From positions 662,072 to 726,071 of the forward strand of contig CAWGKC010000001.1 in assembly GCA_963823105.1 (NCBI GenBank): a stretch of 64,000 nt of DNA, written 5' to 3'. The notes below the pieces were generated by a model that was given only the letters and a program-made list of their open reading frames with translations, was not told where the DNA came from and did no database searches. Positions 34,937 through 44,582 of this stretch are shown here, piece by piece. The DNA comes from JAJYKC01 sp963823105. GTDB lineage: Bacteria; Acidobacteriota; Terriglobia; Bryobacterales; Bryobacteraceae. Each line of letters begins with the position of its first letter. Position 1 is the stretch's first letter. The position numbers and the translations under genes were made by a program.

Positions 34937-36079
34937 ATGAAGGCGATTTCCCAGCAAGTTTGTCTGGCGATGTCGGTGGTTGTTCTGGCTGGCGCTCAAA
35001 CGCCGCGCGTGATGGGCTATTATCCGGCGTGGGGCAAGACGCAGACGCCGCCATACCGCGCCGCGAATATTCCTTACGCCAAACTTAGCCACGTTCTCCA
35101 TGCGTTTCTGCTGGCCGATAAGGCGGGCGATGGGACGCTGAATATTCCCGGCGATCTGCTGGAGCCGGAGTTGATTTCGCGCGCGCACGCGGCGGGAGTG
35201 AGGGTTTCGATCTCGGTGGGCGGGGCAAGCGGCGTTCAGAAGAAGGCGTTTCGAAGCATCGCGGCCAATCCGGCGTATCGCGCGGCGTTCGCGCAAAACC
35301 TTCACAGTTTCGTGGCGACGAACGGATACGATGGCGTCGATATCGATTACGAAGTGCCGGTGACGGAAGCGGATAAGAACAATTGCACGCTGATGATGCA
35401 GGCGATCCGCGCCGAGTTCCCGCCGCCGCTGCTGGTCTCGATGGCCGTGACGTCGAACCCTCCCGGCTACGGGAATTTCGACATTCAGGCGCTGACGCCG
35501 ATCGTCGATTTTTTCAACGTGATGACTTACGATTTTCATGGGCCGTGGACGAATCATACGGGTCACAATTCGCCGCTGATCCTGAGTCCCGCCGATCCCG
35601 GGCAGGAAGGCAGCCTGAAGGTTTCGATCGATCTTTATCTGAATACGTTCGGAGTGCCGGCGGAGAAGCTGAATATCGGGACGGCGTTTTACGGCTACCA
35701 ATTCAACGACGCCGCGGCGCTATGGGCGTTCTGCTCGCCGAATTGCCAGAACACGATTTCGGAGAACTACGGAACCTACATCAAGCAGCGGATTAACGCG
35801 ATGGGCTGGGTTTCGAAATACGATAGCGTTGGGCGCGCGCCGTATCTTCTGGAGGCCAACGGCGCGAACGGATTCATTACCTACGACGATATCGCCTCCA
35901 CTGAGCGCAAGACGATTTACGTGCTGGGAGTGCGCAAGTTGGGCGGCATTTTCACTTGGGAGCTGAGCGCGGATTACGACGGACAGACGCAGGACCTTAT
36001 GGATGCCATGCACCGGGCTGCGCACAAGGCGGCGGCGCCCGCTTCGTCCTGGCCCGAAGATTTGTCGAACCTGCCTTAG
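34937..36079 (+). CDS. Secreted GH18 family protein (chitinase-like), copy 2
   Basis: 380 residues with signal peptide VCLAMSVVVLAGAQ. It is clearly a tandem duplicate of the upstream gene: VMGYYPAWGKTQTPPYRAAN, VRVSISVGGASG, DGVDIDYEVP with the catalytic Glu, FFNVMTYDFHGPWTNHTGHN, NYGTYIKQRINAMGWVSKYD and GIFTWELSADYDGQTQDLMD. The Trp before the catalytic Glu in copy 1 is Tyr here, and the loop after the DxxDxDxE motif differs, so the two may prefer different substrates or chain positions. No separate chitin-binding domain is present. Confidence 0.92.
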   Translation: MKAISQQVCLAMSVVVLAGAQTPRVMGYYPAWGKTQTPPYRAANIPYAKLSHVLHAFLLADKAGDGTLNIPGDLLEPELISRAHAAGVRVSISVGGASGVQKKAFRSIAANPAYRAAFAQNLHSFVATNGYDGVDIDYEVPVTEADKNNCTLMMQAIRAEFPPPLLVSMAVTSNPPGYGNFDIQALTPIVDFFNVMTYDFHGPWTNHTGHNSPLILSPADPGQEGSLKVSIDLYLNTFGVPAEKLNIGTAFYGYQFNDAAALWAFCSPNCQNTISENYGTYIKQRINAMGWVSKYDSVGRAPYLLEANGANGFITYDDIASTERKTIYVLGVRKLGGIFTWELSADYDGQTQDLMDAMHRAAHKAAAPASSWPEDLSNLP

Positions 36080-36435
36080 CGCCAGTGCTGTTCAGCTTAA
36101 GCATGGGAGCGCTCCCCGAATCGCCCTTTCTGGCTTCTGGCCCTGGCCGGTGGCGGGATGGACTGTTTTTCGCGCCAGGAATCCGGATGGCTTACCCTTT
36201 TCTTGACGGGTTCGCGCCGCGCCGAGCGAGCTGTTTCCGAGTGGACGATCCGGGCGGTGCAAACTCCCGCGCTTCTCAGAACGCCGTTTATGGTCAATTT
36301 CTCGTGTGATCTTCGACTCACGGCGGAAGCCAGAATATCGATACACGCCAAGAACACGGTTTAGCAGCCGAGTAGCGGTTGCGGCGCGGGGAGCGCACGT
36401 GGAGATGGCCGGGGCCGTGTTCCGTTCCTCCACCC
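36080..36435. other. Intergenic region, no gene recognised
   Basis: About 355 nt between convergent genes. A perfect 12-bp palindrome GGGAGCGCTCCC lies at 36105-36116, 26 nt after the chitinase stop, and could act as a weak terminator stem although no T-run follows. Nothing else is supported. Confidence 0.5.
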
Positions 36436-37005
36436 TCAGTTCGGAAACTCATTGAACCCACGCCCACTCAGGATCATCGGCACGCACTTTTCCGCCCGCG
36501 CTGCTCTGGTTTTTGCCTGCTTCGCGGATGAGACGTGGAAAATGTGCGACTTCCTCCGGCCTGGCGTGAGCGTTGCGAATGCCGACCTGAGAACCGCGTT
36601 GTCATCCAGCCTCCTCTGCAGCTCCTCGGGAATTGGGTGCTCGGAAGGTTTCTTTAAGACTATCTTCGTCCCGGACTTCTCCAATTCGATGGCTTCGTAG
36701 AGGTAGTCCTTCAGGGTCGATCGTACGGCCGCAATCTCCCGAAGCGAGGTGAATTTAATCCATCGCCCGGCCTGCGTATGCTCTCCAATTCTTTCGAGAA
36801 CGTGCTCTGGATCTTGGAGCAGCACGCCCTTGAAGAACGAGAACGCGCACGACTCCTTGAGCGGGATCACGATCGCCACGTTTTTCTTCAGAAAGGTGAA
36901 GCACGGTTTGCCCCACTTGAGTTCTTCGGTCAGGTCGCAGTCGAGCGCGATCTGGCGTAGCTTATCTGTTTCCTTCCGCCACTTCTCCGCATAGGGAACT
37001 TTCAT
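36436..37005 (-). CDS. YdeI/OmdA-family protein
   Basis: 189 residues from ATG 37005. The DUF1801-like fold is recognisable from WRKETDKLRQIALDCDLTEE, LKWGKPCFTFLKKNVAIVIP and SCAFSFFKGVLLQDPEHVLE, followed by the C-terminal OmdA-type basic helix region (PEELQRRLDDNAVLRSAF and LTPGRRKSHIFHVSSAKQAK). Proteins of this group are small, soluble and of unknown biochemical function; B. subtilis YdeI is linked to peptide resistance. The frame is open for 40 more residues upstream (EVRHDEANLLYFLAELNEFG), which I did not include. Confidence 0.83.
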   Translation of the reverse strand: MKVPYAEKWRKETDKLRQIALDCDLTEELKWGKPCFTFLKKNVAIVIPLKESCAFSFFKGVLLQDPEHVLERIGEHTQAGRWIKFTSLREIAAVRSTLKDYLYEAIELEKSGTKIVLKKPSEHPIPEELQRRLDDNAVLRSAFATLTPGRRKSHIFHVSSAKQAKTRAARAEKCVPMILSGRGFNEFPN

Positions 37006-37256
37006 CGTTTCAGGCCCGTTTCCGAGATTGCCGAATTCATTCAATTCTGCCAGAAAATACAGTAGGTTTGCCTCGTCATGCCGTACTTCGACGAGTCGGT
37101 CGCACAGTAAGTCTTCGATCGCGCCGGAAGCCGCGAGGCAGTGACCCTCAGCGTGGGCAGGGCGCGGAAAGGCGCCGCTTACGACGCGGGCAGGAAGTCC
37201 GGATCTGGGAAGCTTCGAGCGAGTCGCGCTACTCGGAAAGAGCCGCAGGCTTGGCC

Positions 37257-39153
37257 TTAGCGCGGAGCGAAGCCGGCGGCGGTGAGGATGACGGAGAGTT
37301 CGCGCTGGTCGCCGGGTACTTGGAACGTACGGTCTGTCGAGATGGTTAGAGCCACAGAATCGTGGCCGCTGAACGGCGCGCTTGCCAGCGTGTAAGAACC
37401 CGGTCCGGGATAGACGGCGCGGGCGATTTCGCGGCCGTCGGCGGTGAGGACGAGTTGGCGGGTGGGGGAACGGTCCGGGATCACGAAATGGACCTCGATC
37501 GGGGCGGGGGACGCGGGCGCTTTCAACAGCAGCAGCGCTTTCCCGCTCATCCAGCGCCATTGGTTCGATTCCAGCGCATAAATGCCGCTGACGATCTGCG
37601 CTTCCGCCTCGGGGGCGTTCATCGGCAGGTAGGAGAGAGTGGGCTTGCGCTCGACCATGGTCTGCGCTTCCAAGCGGTCGATCGGAGCGGAGGAGATGTC
37701 GAAGGGGCGCAGGCCAAACATCGTCGTCGAGTACGCGGCGCGGCCGTTCATGGCGACGAGACGCAGGGGGATGGAGGGTTGGATCACCGTTTCGGCGATC
37801 TTGGTGAGCACGCCGCCGCCGGTTGAAACGGGAATGGGGAATGCAAGCGCGCTGGTGACGACGAGGTCGCCGTCGTGAACCGGTTGGCCGCGCATCAGCG
37901 GGAGCGCGCCTTCTTGTTCGAGATAGAACCGCAAGCCCCATTCGCCGTTGATCCATACGCGGCCGGTTTCGGCTTGTTTAGCTCAGAGAACGGGCGAATT
38001 TACGGTAGCCGTCCCAGTGCTGGTAATTCACGATGGCGAGAGCGACGCTCAGCGCCATGCCGCATGCGGCGCCCGCGTAGAGCCAGCGCGCGGAGACGTT
38101 GCGCGAGGCGAGGATCGCTACCGGCAGCGCGAGCGGCAATAGATAGCGCGCCGATCCGGCGAAGAAGATGGCCAGCGCGGCGGCGAAGAAGATCAGCACC
38201 CACTGCGCTTCGAATTCGCGCCAATGGAGGGCGCACCATTGCAGCACCAGCAGACCCGCGGCGATGGAGAGCCAGAAGAGAGGGTTGGGGTCGAAGAAGG
38301 CGGCTGCGAGGACGAGGGGCGCCAGCAGGTACGCGCGCCGGTTGCGGAAGGCGAGGAAGGCGAGGGGGAGAAAGACGACCCAGCCGAGATGGCCGGTGAG
38401 CGCGGCGGCGCTTTTTAGTTTTTGCGCGAAGGCTTGGAGGCCGTAGCTTTGCATGTATCCGGCGAGGACGGTGGCGGGAAGATCGCCGGTGGAGGCGCGT
38501 TCGAAAAGCTGCCACGCGGCCAACACGAGAGGCGCGGCAAAGGTTGTCAACCACGCGGGTTTCCAATCGCGCGCCCGCCGCCAGCAGTAGATCGCCAGAA
38601 TGGGAACCAGCACGATGGATTGATACGCGGCCAACGCGGCCAGGGCCATGGGAAGAACCGATAGAGCGAGCAGCGAGGCGGAGCGCCGGTCGACGGCGGC
38701 GATGTAAACGGCGATCGAGGCGAGCCAGAAGGCCAGAAACGGCAGGTCGGATTCGAGCGACGTTCCGTTGACGACGAAGGGCGGAGTGGCGAGGAACAGG
38801 AGCGTCGCGGCGAGCGGGCGCGGACTGAAGCGCCGGGAGATCGAAAGGGCGCTCAGGGCGGCGATCAGCGAGAAGAGAATGTAGGCGGCGTGGAATGGCG
38901 CTTCGCGCACATCCCCAAGAAGAGCCAGCAACGCGGCGAGGCACCAGGCGTCGAGCGGCGGATGGGGATGGCCGCGCATGTCCACTGTCACGCCCAGGAA
39001 GGGATAGCGGGCGTGGTTCGGATGCAGAGGATCGATCTGGGCGTGCTCCGCGCCGGCGAGATAGTAGATATCGTCGCCTTGAATCGCCTGGTGGAGAAAA
39101 GGCAGGCGAAGCAGAAGGACGGCCGCGACGATTAACAGGACGGTTCCGCGCAA
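37257..39153 (-). CDS. GT39/ArnT-like membrane glycosyltransferase (frame-broken at ~37980)
   Basis: About 632 residues when joined. TTG 39153 is preceded by GGGGAG at good spacing. The N-terminal membrane half has the catalytic acidic pair in FLHQAIQGDDIYYLAGAEH, MRGHPHPPLDAW and about ten hydrophobic helices. After YQHWDGYRKFARSL one extra base (near 37980) would otherwise cause a premature TAA; the continuing frame is AKQAETGRVWINGEWGLRFY and a 225-residue beta-rich C-terminal domain (VPGDQRELSVILTAAGF). Such enzymes use a polyprenyl-phosphate sugar to glycosylate lipids or proteins. It starts 18 nt after gcvPB. Confidence 0.83.
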
Positions 39154-39171
39154 GCCGCTCCCCGTTTCAGG

Positions 39172-40674
39172 TCAATCGGCGGCGCGATGCATGGCCGCTT
39201 CGCGCTTCCAGCGAACCACCGGCTTGCGCGCCGCGCCGACTTCATCGACGCGCGTGGTGCGTGTGGAGTACGGCGCGTGGAGGACCAACTCGGGGTTCTC
39301 TTCCACCTCCCGCGCGATGGAGATCATGGCGTCGACGAAGAGGTCGATCTCGCGCTTGCCCTCGGTCTCGGTGGGCTCGATCATCATCGCTCCATGCACG
39401 ATCAGCGGAAAGCTGGTGGTGTAGGGGTGAAAGCCGTAGTCGATCAGGCGCTTGGCGATGTCGCCGGTGCGCACGCCGCGCTTGGCCTGAATGTCGTCGC
39501 TGAAGACGCACTCATGCATGGTCTGCGCCTTGTGCGGATGTTCGTAATGCGGTTCCAGCTTGGTGCGAATGTAGTTGGCGTTGAGCAGCGCGTCCATGGT
39601 GGCGTTGCGCAAGCCGGGACCGCCGTGGGCCATGATATAGGCCAGCGCGCGAACCAGAACGCCGAAGTTGCCGTAGAAGGCGCGAACCTTGCCGATCGAT
39701 TGCGGCAGATCGTAGTTCCAGGTCCAGGCGCCGCCGGCGCGCTTGAGACGGGGCGAGGGAAGGAACGGGATCAGCGGGCTGCGCACGGCCACCGCGCCGG
39801 AACCCGGACCGCCGCCGCCATGAGGCGTCGAGAAGGTCTTGTGCAGGTTCAGGTGCATCACGTCGACGCCGAAGTCACCCGGCCGCGCGATGCCCACCAG
39901 CGCGTTCATGTTCGCGCCATCCATGTAAACCATCGCGCCCTTGGCGTGCAGGATGGCGGCGATTTTCGTGATGTTTTCCTCAAACACTCCGACGGTGTTC
40001 GGGTTGGTGATCATCAACGCGGCGGTGTCTTCGTCGCACAGCCGCTCCAGCGCTTCGACGTCCACCATGCCGCGTTCGTTCGAAGGAATGTTCGAGACCG
40101 CGTAACCGGCCATGCGCGCCGTGGCGGGGTTGGTGCCGTGCGCGGAGTCGGGGATTAGAATTTTCTTGCGCGGATTGCCGCGGGATTCGAGCAGAGCGCG
40201 GACCAATAGGATGCCCGTGAATTCGCCGTGCGCGCCCGCGGCGGGCTGAAGCGTCACCGCGTCCATGCCGCTGATTTCGGCCAGCGCGTCCTCGAGCGCC
40301 GCCATGATCTCCATCGCGCCTTGCGACAGACGCTCCGGTTGATAGGGATGCGCCCAGGCGAGGCCGTCAATGCGCGCCACGGCTTCGTTTACGCGCGGGT
40401 TGTACTTCATGGTGCAGGAGCCGAGCGGATAGAGGCCGAGGTCGATGGCGTAGTTATAAGTCGACAGGCGGGTGAAGTGGCGAATGGCCTCCACCTCGCT
40501 GACTTCGGGAAAATCCTCGATCTCTTGGCGGGTGTTTCCTGCGCCGAGCAGCGCCGCGGCGTCGACGGCCGGGACGTCGAGGTCGGGGAGTTGATAGCCG
40601 ATTTTTCCTGGAGAGCTAGTCTCAAACAGCAGCGGCTCGTTCTGTACGATGTGCGGGCGGACTTTGCGGATCAT
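39172..40674 (-). CDS. gcvPB: Glycine dehydrogenase (decarboxylating) subunit 2
   Basis: 500 residues. The PLP-lysine block is HLNLHKTFSTPHGGGGPGSG; SCTMKYNPRVNEAVARIDGL, LQPAAGAHGEFTGILLVRAL, DSAHGTNPATARMAGY and TNPNTVGVFEENITKIA are strong P-protein signatures. With subunit 1 it forms the P-protein that decarboxylates glycine and transfers the methylamine group to lipoyl-GcvH. The start codon touches the gcvPA stop. The split (two-gene) form is typical of many bacteria outside the Proteobacteria. Confidence 0.96.
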   Translation of the reverse strand: MIRKVRPHIVQNEPLLFETSSPGKIGYQLPDLDVPAVDAAALLGAGNTRQEIEDFPEVSEVEAIRHFTRLSTYNYAIDLGLYPLGSCTMKYNPRVNEAVARIDGLAWAHPYQPERLSQGAMEIMAALEDALAEISGMDAVTLQPAAGAHGEFTGILLVRALLESRGNPRKKILIPDSAHGTNPATARMAGYAVSNIPSNERGMVDVEALERLCDEDTAALMITNPNTVGVFEENITKIAAILHAKGAMVYMDGANMNALVGIARPGDFGVDVMHLNLHKTFSTPHGGGGPGSGAVAVRSPLIPFLPSPRLKRAGGAWTWNYDLPQSIGKVRAFYGNFGVLVRALAYIMAHGGPGLRNATMDALLNANYIRTKLEPHYEHPHKAQTMHECVFSDDIQAKRGVRTGDIAKRLIDYGFHPYTTSFPLIVHGAMMIEPTETEGKREIDLFVDAMISIAREVEENPELVLHAPYSTRTTRVDEVGAARKPVVRWKREAAMHRAAD

Positions 40675-42006
40675 TTAAGCGAAAGCCTCCTCGGCGGCGA
40701 AGGCATGGGCGACGGCGTCCATCTGCTCGCGCCGGGACATTTCCGTGGCGCAGAACAGCATCGTCCCTTCCAACTCCGGATAAAACCGGCCCAGCGGAAG
40801 GCCGCCGACGATCTTGCGCTCAAGCAATGCGTCGTTGATTTGGTCCGGCGAGCGGCCATTCGCCGCCGCGACGAATTCGTTGAAAAACGGACCGGAGAAA
40901 CGCAGCGGCAATTGCGAGGAAAGATAATGGGCCTTGGCGAGGTTCTGCTCGGCCAACTCGCGCAGGCCCTTCTTGCCGTAAAGCGTCATGAACACCGTCG
41001 CCATCAAGGCGATCAAGGCCTGGTTGGTGCAAATGTTCGAGGTCGCCTTCTCGCGGCGGATGTGCTGCTCGCGCGTCGCCAGAGTCAGGCAATAGGCGCG
41101 ATGGCCGTTGGTGTCCTTGGTTTCGCCGACAATGCGGCCGGGGATCTGGCGCAGAAATTTTTCCTTGGTGGCGATGATGCCGGCGAAAGGGCCGCCGTAG
41201 CTGGGCGGGATCGCGAAGGACTGCAACTCGCCGCATACGATGTCGGCGTCGCGCGGAGGCTCCAGCAAGCCGAGCGACACGGCTTCGGTGAAGTTGAAAA
41301 TCAACAACGCGCCGGCGCGGTGGGCGATCTCCGCCGCCTGACGGACGTCTTCGACGATGCCGAAAAAGTTGGGCGATTGAACGATGACGGCGGCGGTTTT
41401 ATTGTCTAATTGCCGCTCCAGATCCTCGACGTCGATTCGCCCGGAGTCGCGGTCGTAGCCGAACTCCTTCACCGGCAGGCCCTGATGGCGCACCGATGTT
41501 TCGAGCACTTGCCGGTACTCGGGATGCACCGCGCGGGAAACCAGAATGCCATCGCGTCCGGTGAGCCGCGCCGCCATCATCGCCGCTTCGGGAACGGCGG
41601 TCGATCCGTCATAGACCGAGGCGTTGGCCGCTTCCATCCCGGTCAACTGGCAGACCATCGTTTGAAATTCGAAGATCGTCGTCAGCGTGCCTTGGGCGAT
41701 CTCGGCTTGGTAGGGCGTGTAGGACGTGAGGAACTCGCCGCGCGAAACCACGGCATCCACCACTACGGGGCGGTAATGACGATAGACTCCCGCGCCAAGG
41801 AACGAAGCGTAACCGGCGGCGGTGTCATCGCCGCGGGCGCGGAAATAATCGACAATGTCGTATTCCGACTGGCCGGGCGCGATCGCGAGCGGGCGGCTCA
41901 GACGAACTTCGGAAGGCAGGTGAGAGAACAGATCCTCAAGCGAAGCGGCGCCGCAATCGGCCAACATTTCACGGCGCTCGGAATCGGATTTCGGTAAATA
42001 TCGCAA
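40675..42006 (-). CDS. gcvPA: Glycine dehydrogenase (decarboxylating) subunit 1
   Basis: 443 residues. Hallmark blocks are MRYLPKSDSERREMLADCGA, PSEVRLSRPLAIAPGQSEYD, SFLGAGVYRHYRPVVVDAVV, FLTSYTPYQAEIAQGTLTTI, QTMVCQLTGMEAANASVYDG and SYGGPFAGIIATKEKFLRQI. It is the non-PLP-binding partner of GcvPB in the heterotetrameric P-protein. It lies 40 nt after gcvH in the four-gene glycine cleavage cluster. Confidence 0.96.
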   Translation of the reverse strand: MRYLPKSDSERREMLADCGAASLEDLFSHLPSEVRLSRPLAIAPGQSEYDIVDYFRARGDDTAAGYASFLGAGVYRHYRPVVVDAVVSRGEFLTSYTPYQAEIAQGTLTTIFEFQTMVCQLTGMEAANASVYDGSTAVPEAAMMAARLTGRDGILVSRAVHPEYRQVLETSVRHQGLPVKEFGYDRDSGRIDVEDLERQLDNKTAAVIVQSPNFFGIVEDVRQAAEIAHRAGALLIFNFTEAVSLGLLEPPRDADIVCGELQSFAIPPSYGGPFAGIIATKEKFLRQIPGRIVGETKDTNGHRAYCLTLATREQHIRREKATSNICTNQALIALMATVFMTLYGKKGLRELAEQNLAKAHYLSSQLPLRFSGPFFNEFVAAANGRSPDQINDALLERKIVGGLPLGRFYPELEGTMLFCATEMSRREQMDAVAHAFAAEEAFA

Positions 42007-42046
42007 ATCGGCACACGCCCGAGGCGCACGACGGGTGATTCGGGCG

Positions 42047-42430
42047 CTACTCGGCTCCTACATAGGTTTGATAGTCTTCGGCGGAAAGAAGCTGCTTCAT
42101 TTCGTCGGGCGCCGATAACTTGATTTTAACAAGCCAGGCGCTTTCATGCGGATCTTCGTTCAGCTTTTCGGGCGAATCGGCCAGAGTCTCGTTGATTTCG
42201 GCGATCTCGCCGGAGACCGGGGCGTAGATGTCCGACACCGCCTTCACCGACTCCACCGATCCCATCGTCTTGCCTTTCTCCACCGTCGCGCCGACCTTGG
42301 GCAAGTCGACGTAGACGATGTCGCCCAGTTCTTTCTGCGCGTGAAACGTAACGCCCACGGTCCCAATGCCGCCTTCGTCGGCGCGGACCCATTCGTGTTC
42401 TTTCGTGTAACGGAAATTGGCTGGATACAT
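42047..42430 (-). CDS. gcvH: Glycine cleavage system H protein
   Basis: 127 residues. The lipoyl-attachment Lys is in MGSVESVKAVSDIYAPVSGE, and the protein begins with the family opening NFRYTKEHEWVRADEGGIGT. It shuttles the methylamine intermediate from P- to T-protein. The gene starts 3 nt after the gcvT stop, so the two are coupled. Confidence 0.97.
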   Translation of the reverse strand: MYPANFRYTKEHEWVRADEGGIGTVGVTFHAQKELGDIVYVDLPKVGATVEKGKTMGSVESVKAVSDIYAPVSGEIAEINETLADSPEKLNEDPHESAWLVKIKLSAPDEMKQLLSAEDYQTYVGAE

Positions 42431-42433
42431 TTT

Positions 42434-43537
42434 CTATTTCGCTCGCTTGTAGAATGGCGCGGCCACGGCGACGGCGCCCACCGGTTGGTTGCGGATGGCG
42501 ATCTCGAAGCGCGTTCCCGACACGGCGGCCTCCGCTGGAAGATAGCAGAGTCCGATGTTCTTATTCAAGGTGGGCGAGGGGCCGCCGCTGGTGACCCACC
42601 CCGCCGCCTTGCCGCCGAGCTGAATCTCGTAGCCGTCGCGGGCGATCCCTCGCTCCAACATTTCGAAGCCGATGAGCTTCCGCGTCACTCCTTCGCGCCG
42701 CTGTTTCTCAAGAGCCGCGCGGCCCTTGAAATCGCCCTTGTTCATTTTGACGATCCACCCGAGGCCCGCTTCCCAGGGCGAAATCGACGCGTCGATCTCG
42801 TGCCCATAGAGCGCCATTCCGGATTCCAGCCTCAGGGTATTCCGGGCGCCGAGTCCGCAGGGCTTGATGCCGAATTCCTCGCCCGCGCCGAGGATCTCGT
42901 TCCAGATGCGCGGCGATTCTTCCGGCGCGACATAGATCTCGAATCCGTCTTCACCGGTATAGCCGGTGCGGGCGATGCGCGCCGGAACGCCGCACACCTC
43001 GCCATCGGTGAAGTGGTAATACTTGATCGGCGCGAGTTCCGTGCCGGTAAGCTTTTGCACGGTGTCCAACGCCTTCGGCCCCTGCACGGCCAGTTGCGCG
43101 TACTTGGGGCTGGAAAATTCCACCTCGGCGTCGAAGCCGGTGTTGGCGGCGATGTGGGAATAATCCTTATCCTGATTCGAAGCGTTCACGCAGAGAAAAT
43201 ATTCGGCATCGCTCACTTTGTGAACCAGGATGTCGTCCACGAAGCCGCCATGTTCGTAGAGCAGCCCCGAATACTGCGCCTGCCCGTCCACGAGCTTTGC
43301 GGCGTCGTTGGTGGTGGCGTAATTCACCAGATCGAGCGCTTGCGGTCCGCGCACCTCGATCTCCCCCATGTGGCTGACATCGAAGAGCCCCACGCCGCGC
43401 CGCACGGCGTGATGCTCGTCGAGAATCCCGGAATATTGGACGGGCATGTCCCAGCCGCCGAAGTCCACCATCCTCGCCCCGCACCCCTTATGAACGGAAT
43501 GGAGCGGAGTGGTTTTCAGCGCAGCGGCTTCCGGCAC
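42434..43537 (-). CDS. gcvT: Glycine cleavage system aminomethyltransferase (T protein)
   Basis: 367 residues from GTG 43537, the usual GcvT length; the open frame from 43639 would add 34 atypical residues. Blocks include KTTPLHSVHKGCGARMVDFG, GLFDVSHMGEIEVRGPQALD, YHFTDGEVCGVPARIARTGY with TGEDGFEIYV, the catalytic-type Asp region and GLGARNTLRLESGMALYGHE. It releases ammonia and forms methylene-tetrahydrofolate. It is first in the gcvT-H-PA-PB operon and is divergent from the OmpA-like gene. I saw no convincing glycine-riboswitch core in its leader. Confidence 0.95.
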   Translation of the reverse strand: MPEAAALKTTPLHSVHKGCGARMVDFGGWDMPVQYSGILDEHHAVRRGVGLFDVSHMGEIEVRGPQALDLVNYATTNDAAKLVDGQAQYSGLLYEHGGFVDDILVHKVSDAEYFLCVNASNQDKDYSHIAANTGFDAEVEFSSPKYAQLAVQGPKALDTVQKLTGTELAPIKYYHFTDGEVCGVPARIARTGYTGEDGFEIYVAPEESPRIWNEILGAGEEFGIKPCGLGARNTLRLESGMALYGHEIDASISPWEAGLGWIVKMNKGDFKGRAALEKQRREGVTRKLIGFEMLERGIARDGYEIQLGGKAAGWVTSGGPSPTLNKNIGLCYLPAEAAVSGTRFEIAIRNQPVGAVAVAAPFYKRAK

Positions 43538-43544
43538 GATCCCA

Positions 43545-43550
43545 ATTCTA
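43545..43550 (-). promoter_or_regulatory. Extended -10 box (TGG-TAGAAT) 7 nt before gcvT start
   Basis: On the minus strand TAGAAT, preceded by TGG, ends 7 nt before GTG 43537. GGGA lies between. This supports the GTG start and a nearly leaderless gcv operon mRNA. Confidence 0.45.
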
Positions 43551-43811
43551 CCAAGCTTCGCCCATTCGGCAGCAGAAACCGCGCTGGTGGTTACTCTCTT
43601 TACAAAGCGATGACGAATGCAAGCTGGAATAGTTTCCACGTCCAGTAGGAATCGGGTGGGTATCCGCGTAAGTATTACTTGGCTCAGAAAGCTCCTGTCG
43701 TGGAATCAATGGATTGGGAGTGGACGCCGGATTGCACTAACGTTAGCGACGCTTTCACCGGTCGACAGTGAGGAAATGTGGACCGGTTTGGCGGTGAGGA
43801 AAGGAAATATA

Positions 43812-44576
43812 ATGAACTTCGCTAAAATGCCCGTGGTCGTTGCCGGTGTCGCGGCTCTCTCTCTTGGAAGCTGGGGCTGCGCCACCAAGAAACATGTGCG
43901 CGAGGCCATAGCGCCCGTGCAAAACCAGGTCAACACCGTCCAGAAAGAGACCGCCGACAATAAGCAGGCGATCGGCGATCTGGACCGCCAGGTTTCGGTA
44001 GCCGACGAGAAGGCGACCGACGCGGGCAAGAAGGCGGCCGACGCCAACAGCGCCGCGGGCCGGGCCAACGATGCCGCCTTGCAGGCCGGGCAGAAGGCCG
44101 ATGGCGCGACGGCGATGGCGCAGGAGACTTCGAACGCGCTTAAGGGCGTCGTCGATAACCTGGACAACTACAAGCTGATGGACAGCAAGAAAGTCTACTT
44201 CCACTTCGGCAAGAGCGACTTGACGAAGGATGAGCAAGCGTCGCTCGACGACGTGGCGGCGAAAGTCGCATCGGCGAAAAATGTCGTCATCGAGATCGAA
44301 GGCTATACCGATCGCACGGGATCGAAGAACGCCAACTTGGTCCTCAGCCAGAAGCGCGCCGAGGCGGTGGTCCGCTATCTCGCCTCGCACGACGTTCCTC
44401 TGCGCCACATCCACCAATTGGGCGCCGGCGAATTGAATGACGGCACCAAGCGCGCCAACAAGGAAGACCGGCGGGTGGACGTCCGGGTGTTCGCGCTCAA
44501 CATGAACGGGCAACAGGGCGGCGCTCTGCAGTCCTCGTCACAGCCCGCGGCCGCCGCCTCCAGTCCCCAGAACTAG
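43812..44576 (+). CDS. OmpA-family peptidoglycan-associated lipoprotein
   Basis: 254 residues from ATG 43812, preceded by AAGGAAA. The N-terminus VVVAGVAALSLGSWGC fits a lipoprotein signal with the Cys at about 22, though the lipobox is weak. Residues 30-120 form a coiled coil of heptad type (NQVNTVQKETADNKQAIGDL, AGKKAADANSAAGRANDAAL), resembling Lpp or YiaD linkers. The OmpA C-terminal domain has VYFHFGKSDLTKDEQASLDD, IEIEGYTDRTGSKNANLVLS and QKRAEAVVRYLA with the Asp and Arg that bind diaminopimelate. It links the outer membrane to peptidoglycan. Confidence 0.92.
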   Translation: MNFAKMPVVVAGVAALSLGSWGCATKKHVREAIAPVQNQVNTVQKETADNKQAIGDLDRQVSVADEKATDAGKKAADANSAAGRANDAALQAGQKADGATAMAQETSNALKGVVDNLDNYKLMDSKKVYFHFGKSDLTKDEQASLDDVAAKVASAKNVVIEIEGYTDRTGSKNANLVLSQKRAEAVVRYLASHDVPLRHIHQLGAGELNDGTKRANKEDRRVDVRVFALNMNGQQGGALQSSSQPAAAASSPQN

Positions 44577-44582
44577 GGACGG

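Noticed and set aside
37978..39153. Programmed frameshift at the in-frame TAA of the GT39 gene
   Set aside because: Tempting because a stop follows the slip point, but the same kind of extra base occurs in a dozen unrelated genes here.
43538..43811. Glycine riboswitch upstream of gcvT
   Set aside because: ACAGGA-like bases occur, but the conserved core and paired stems could not be found; a -10 box abuts the GTG start instead.
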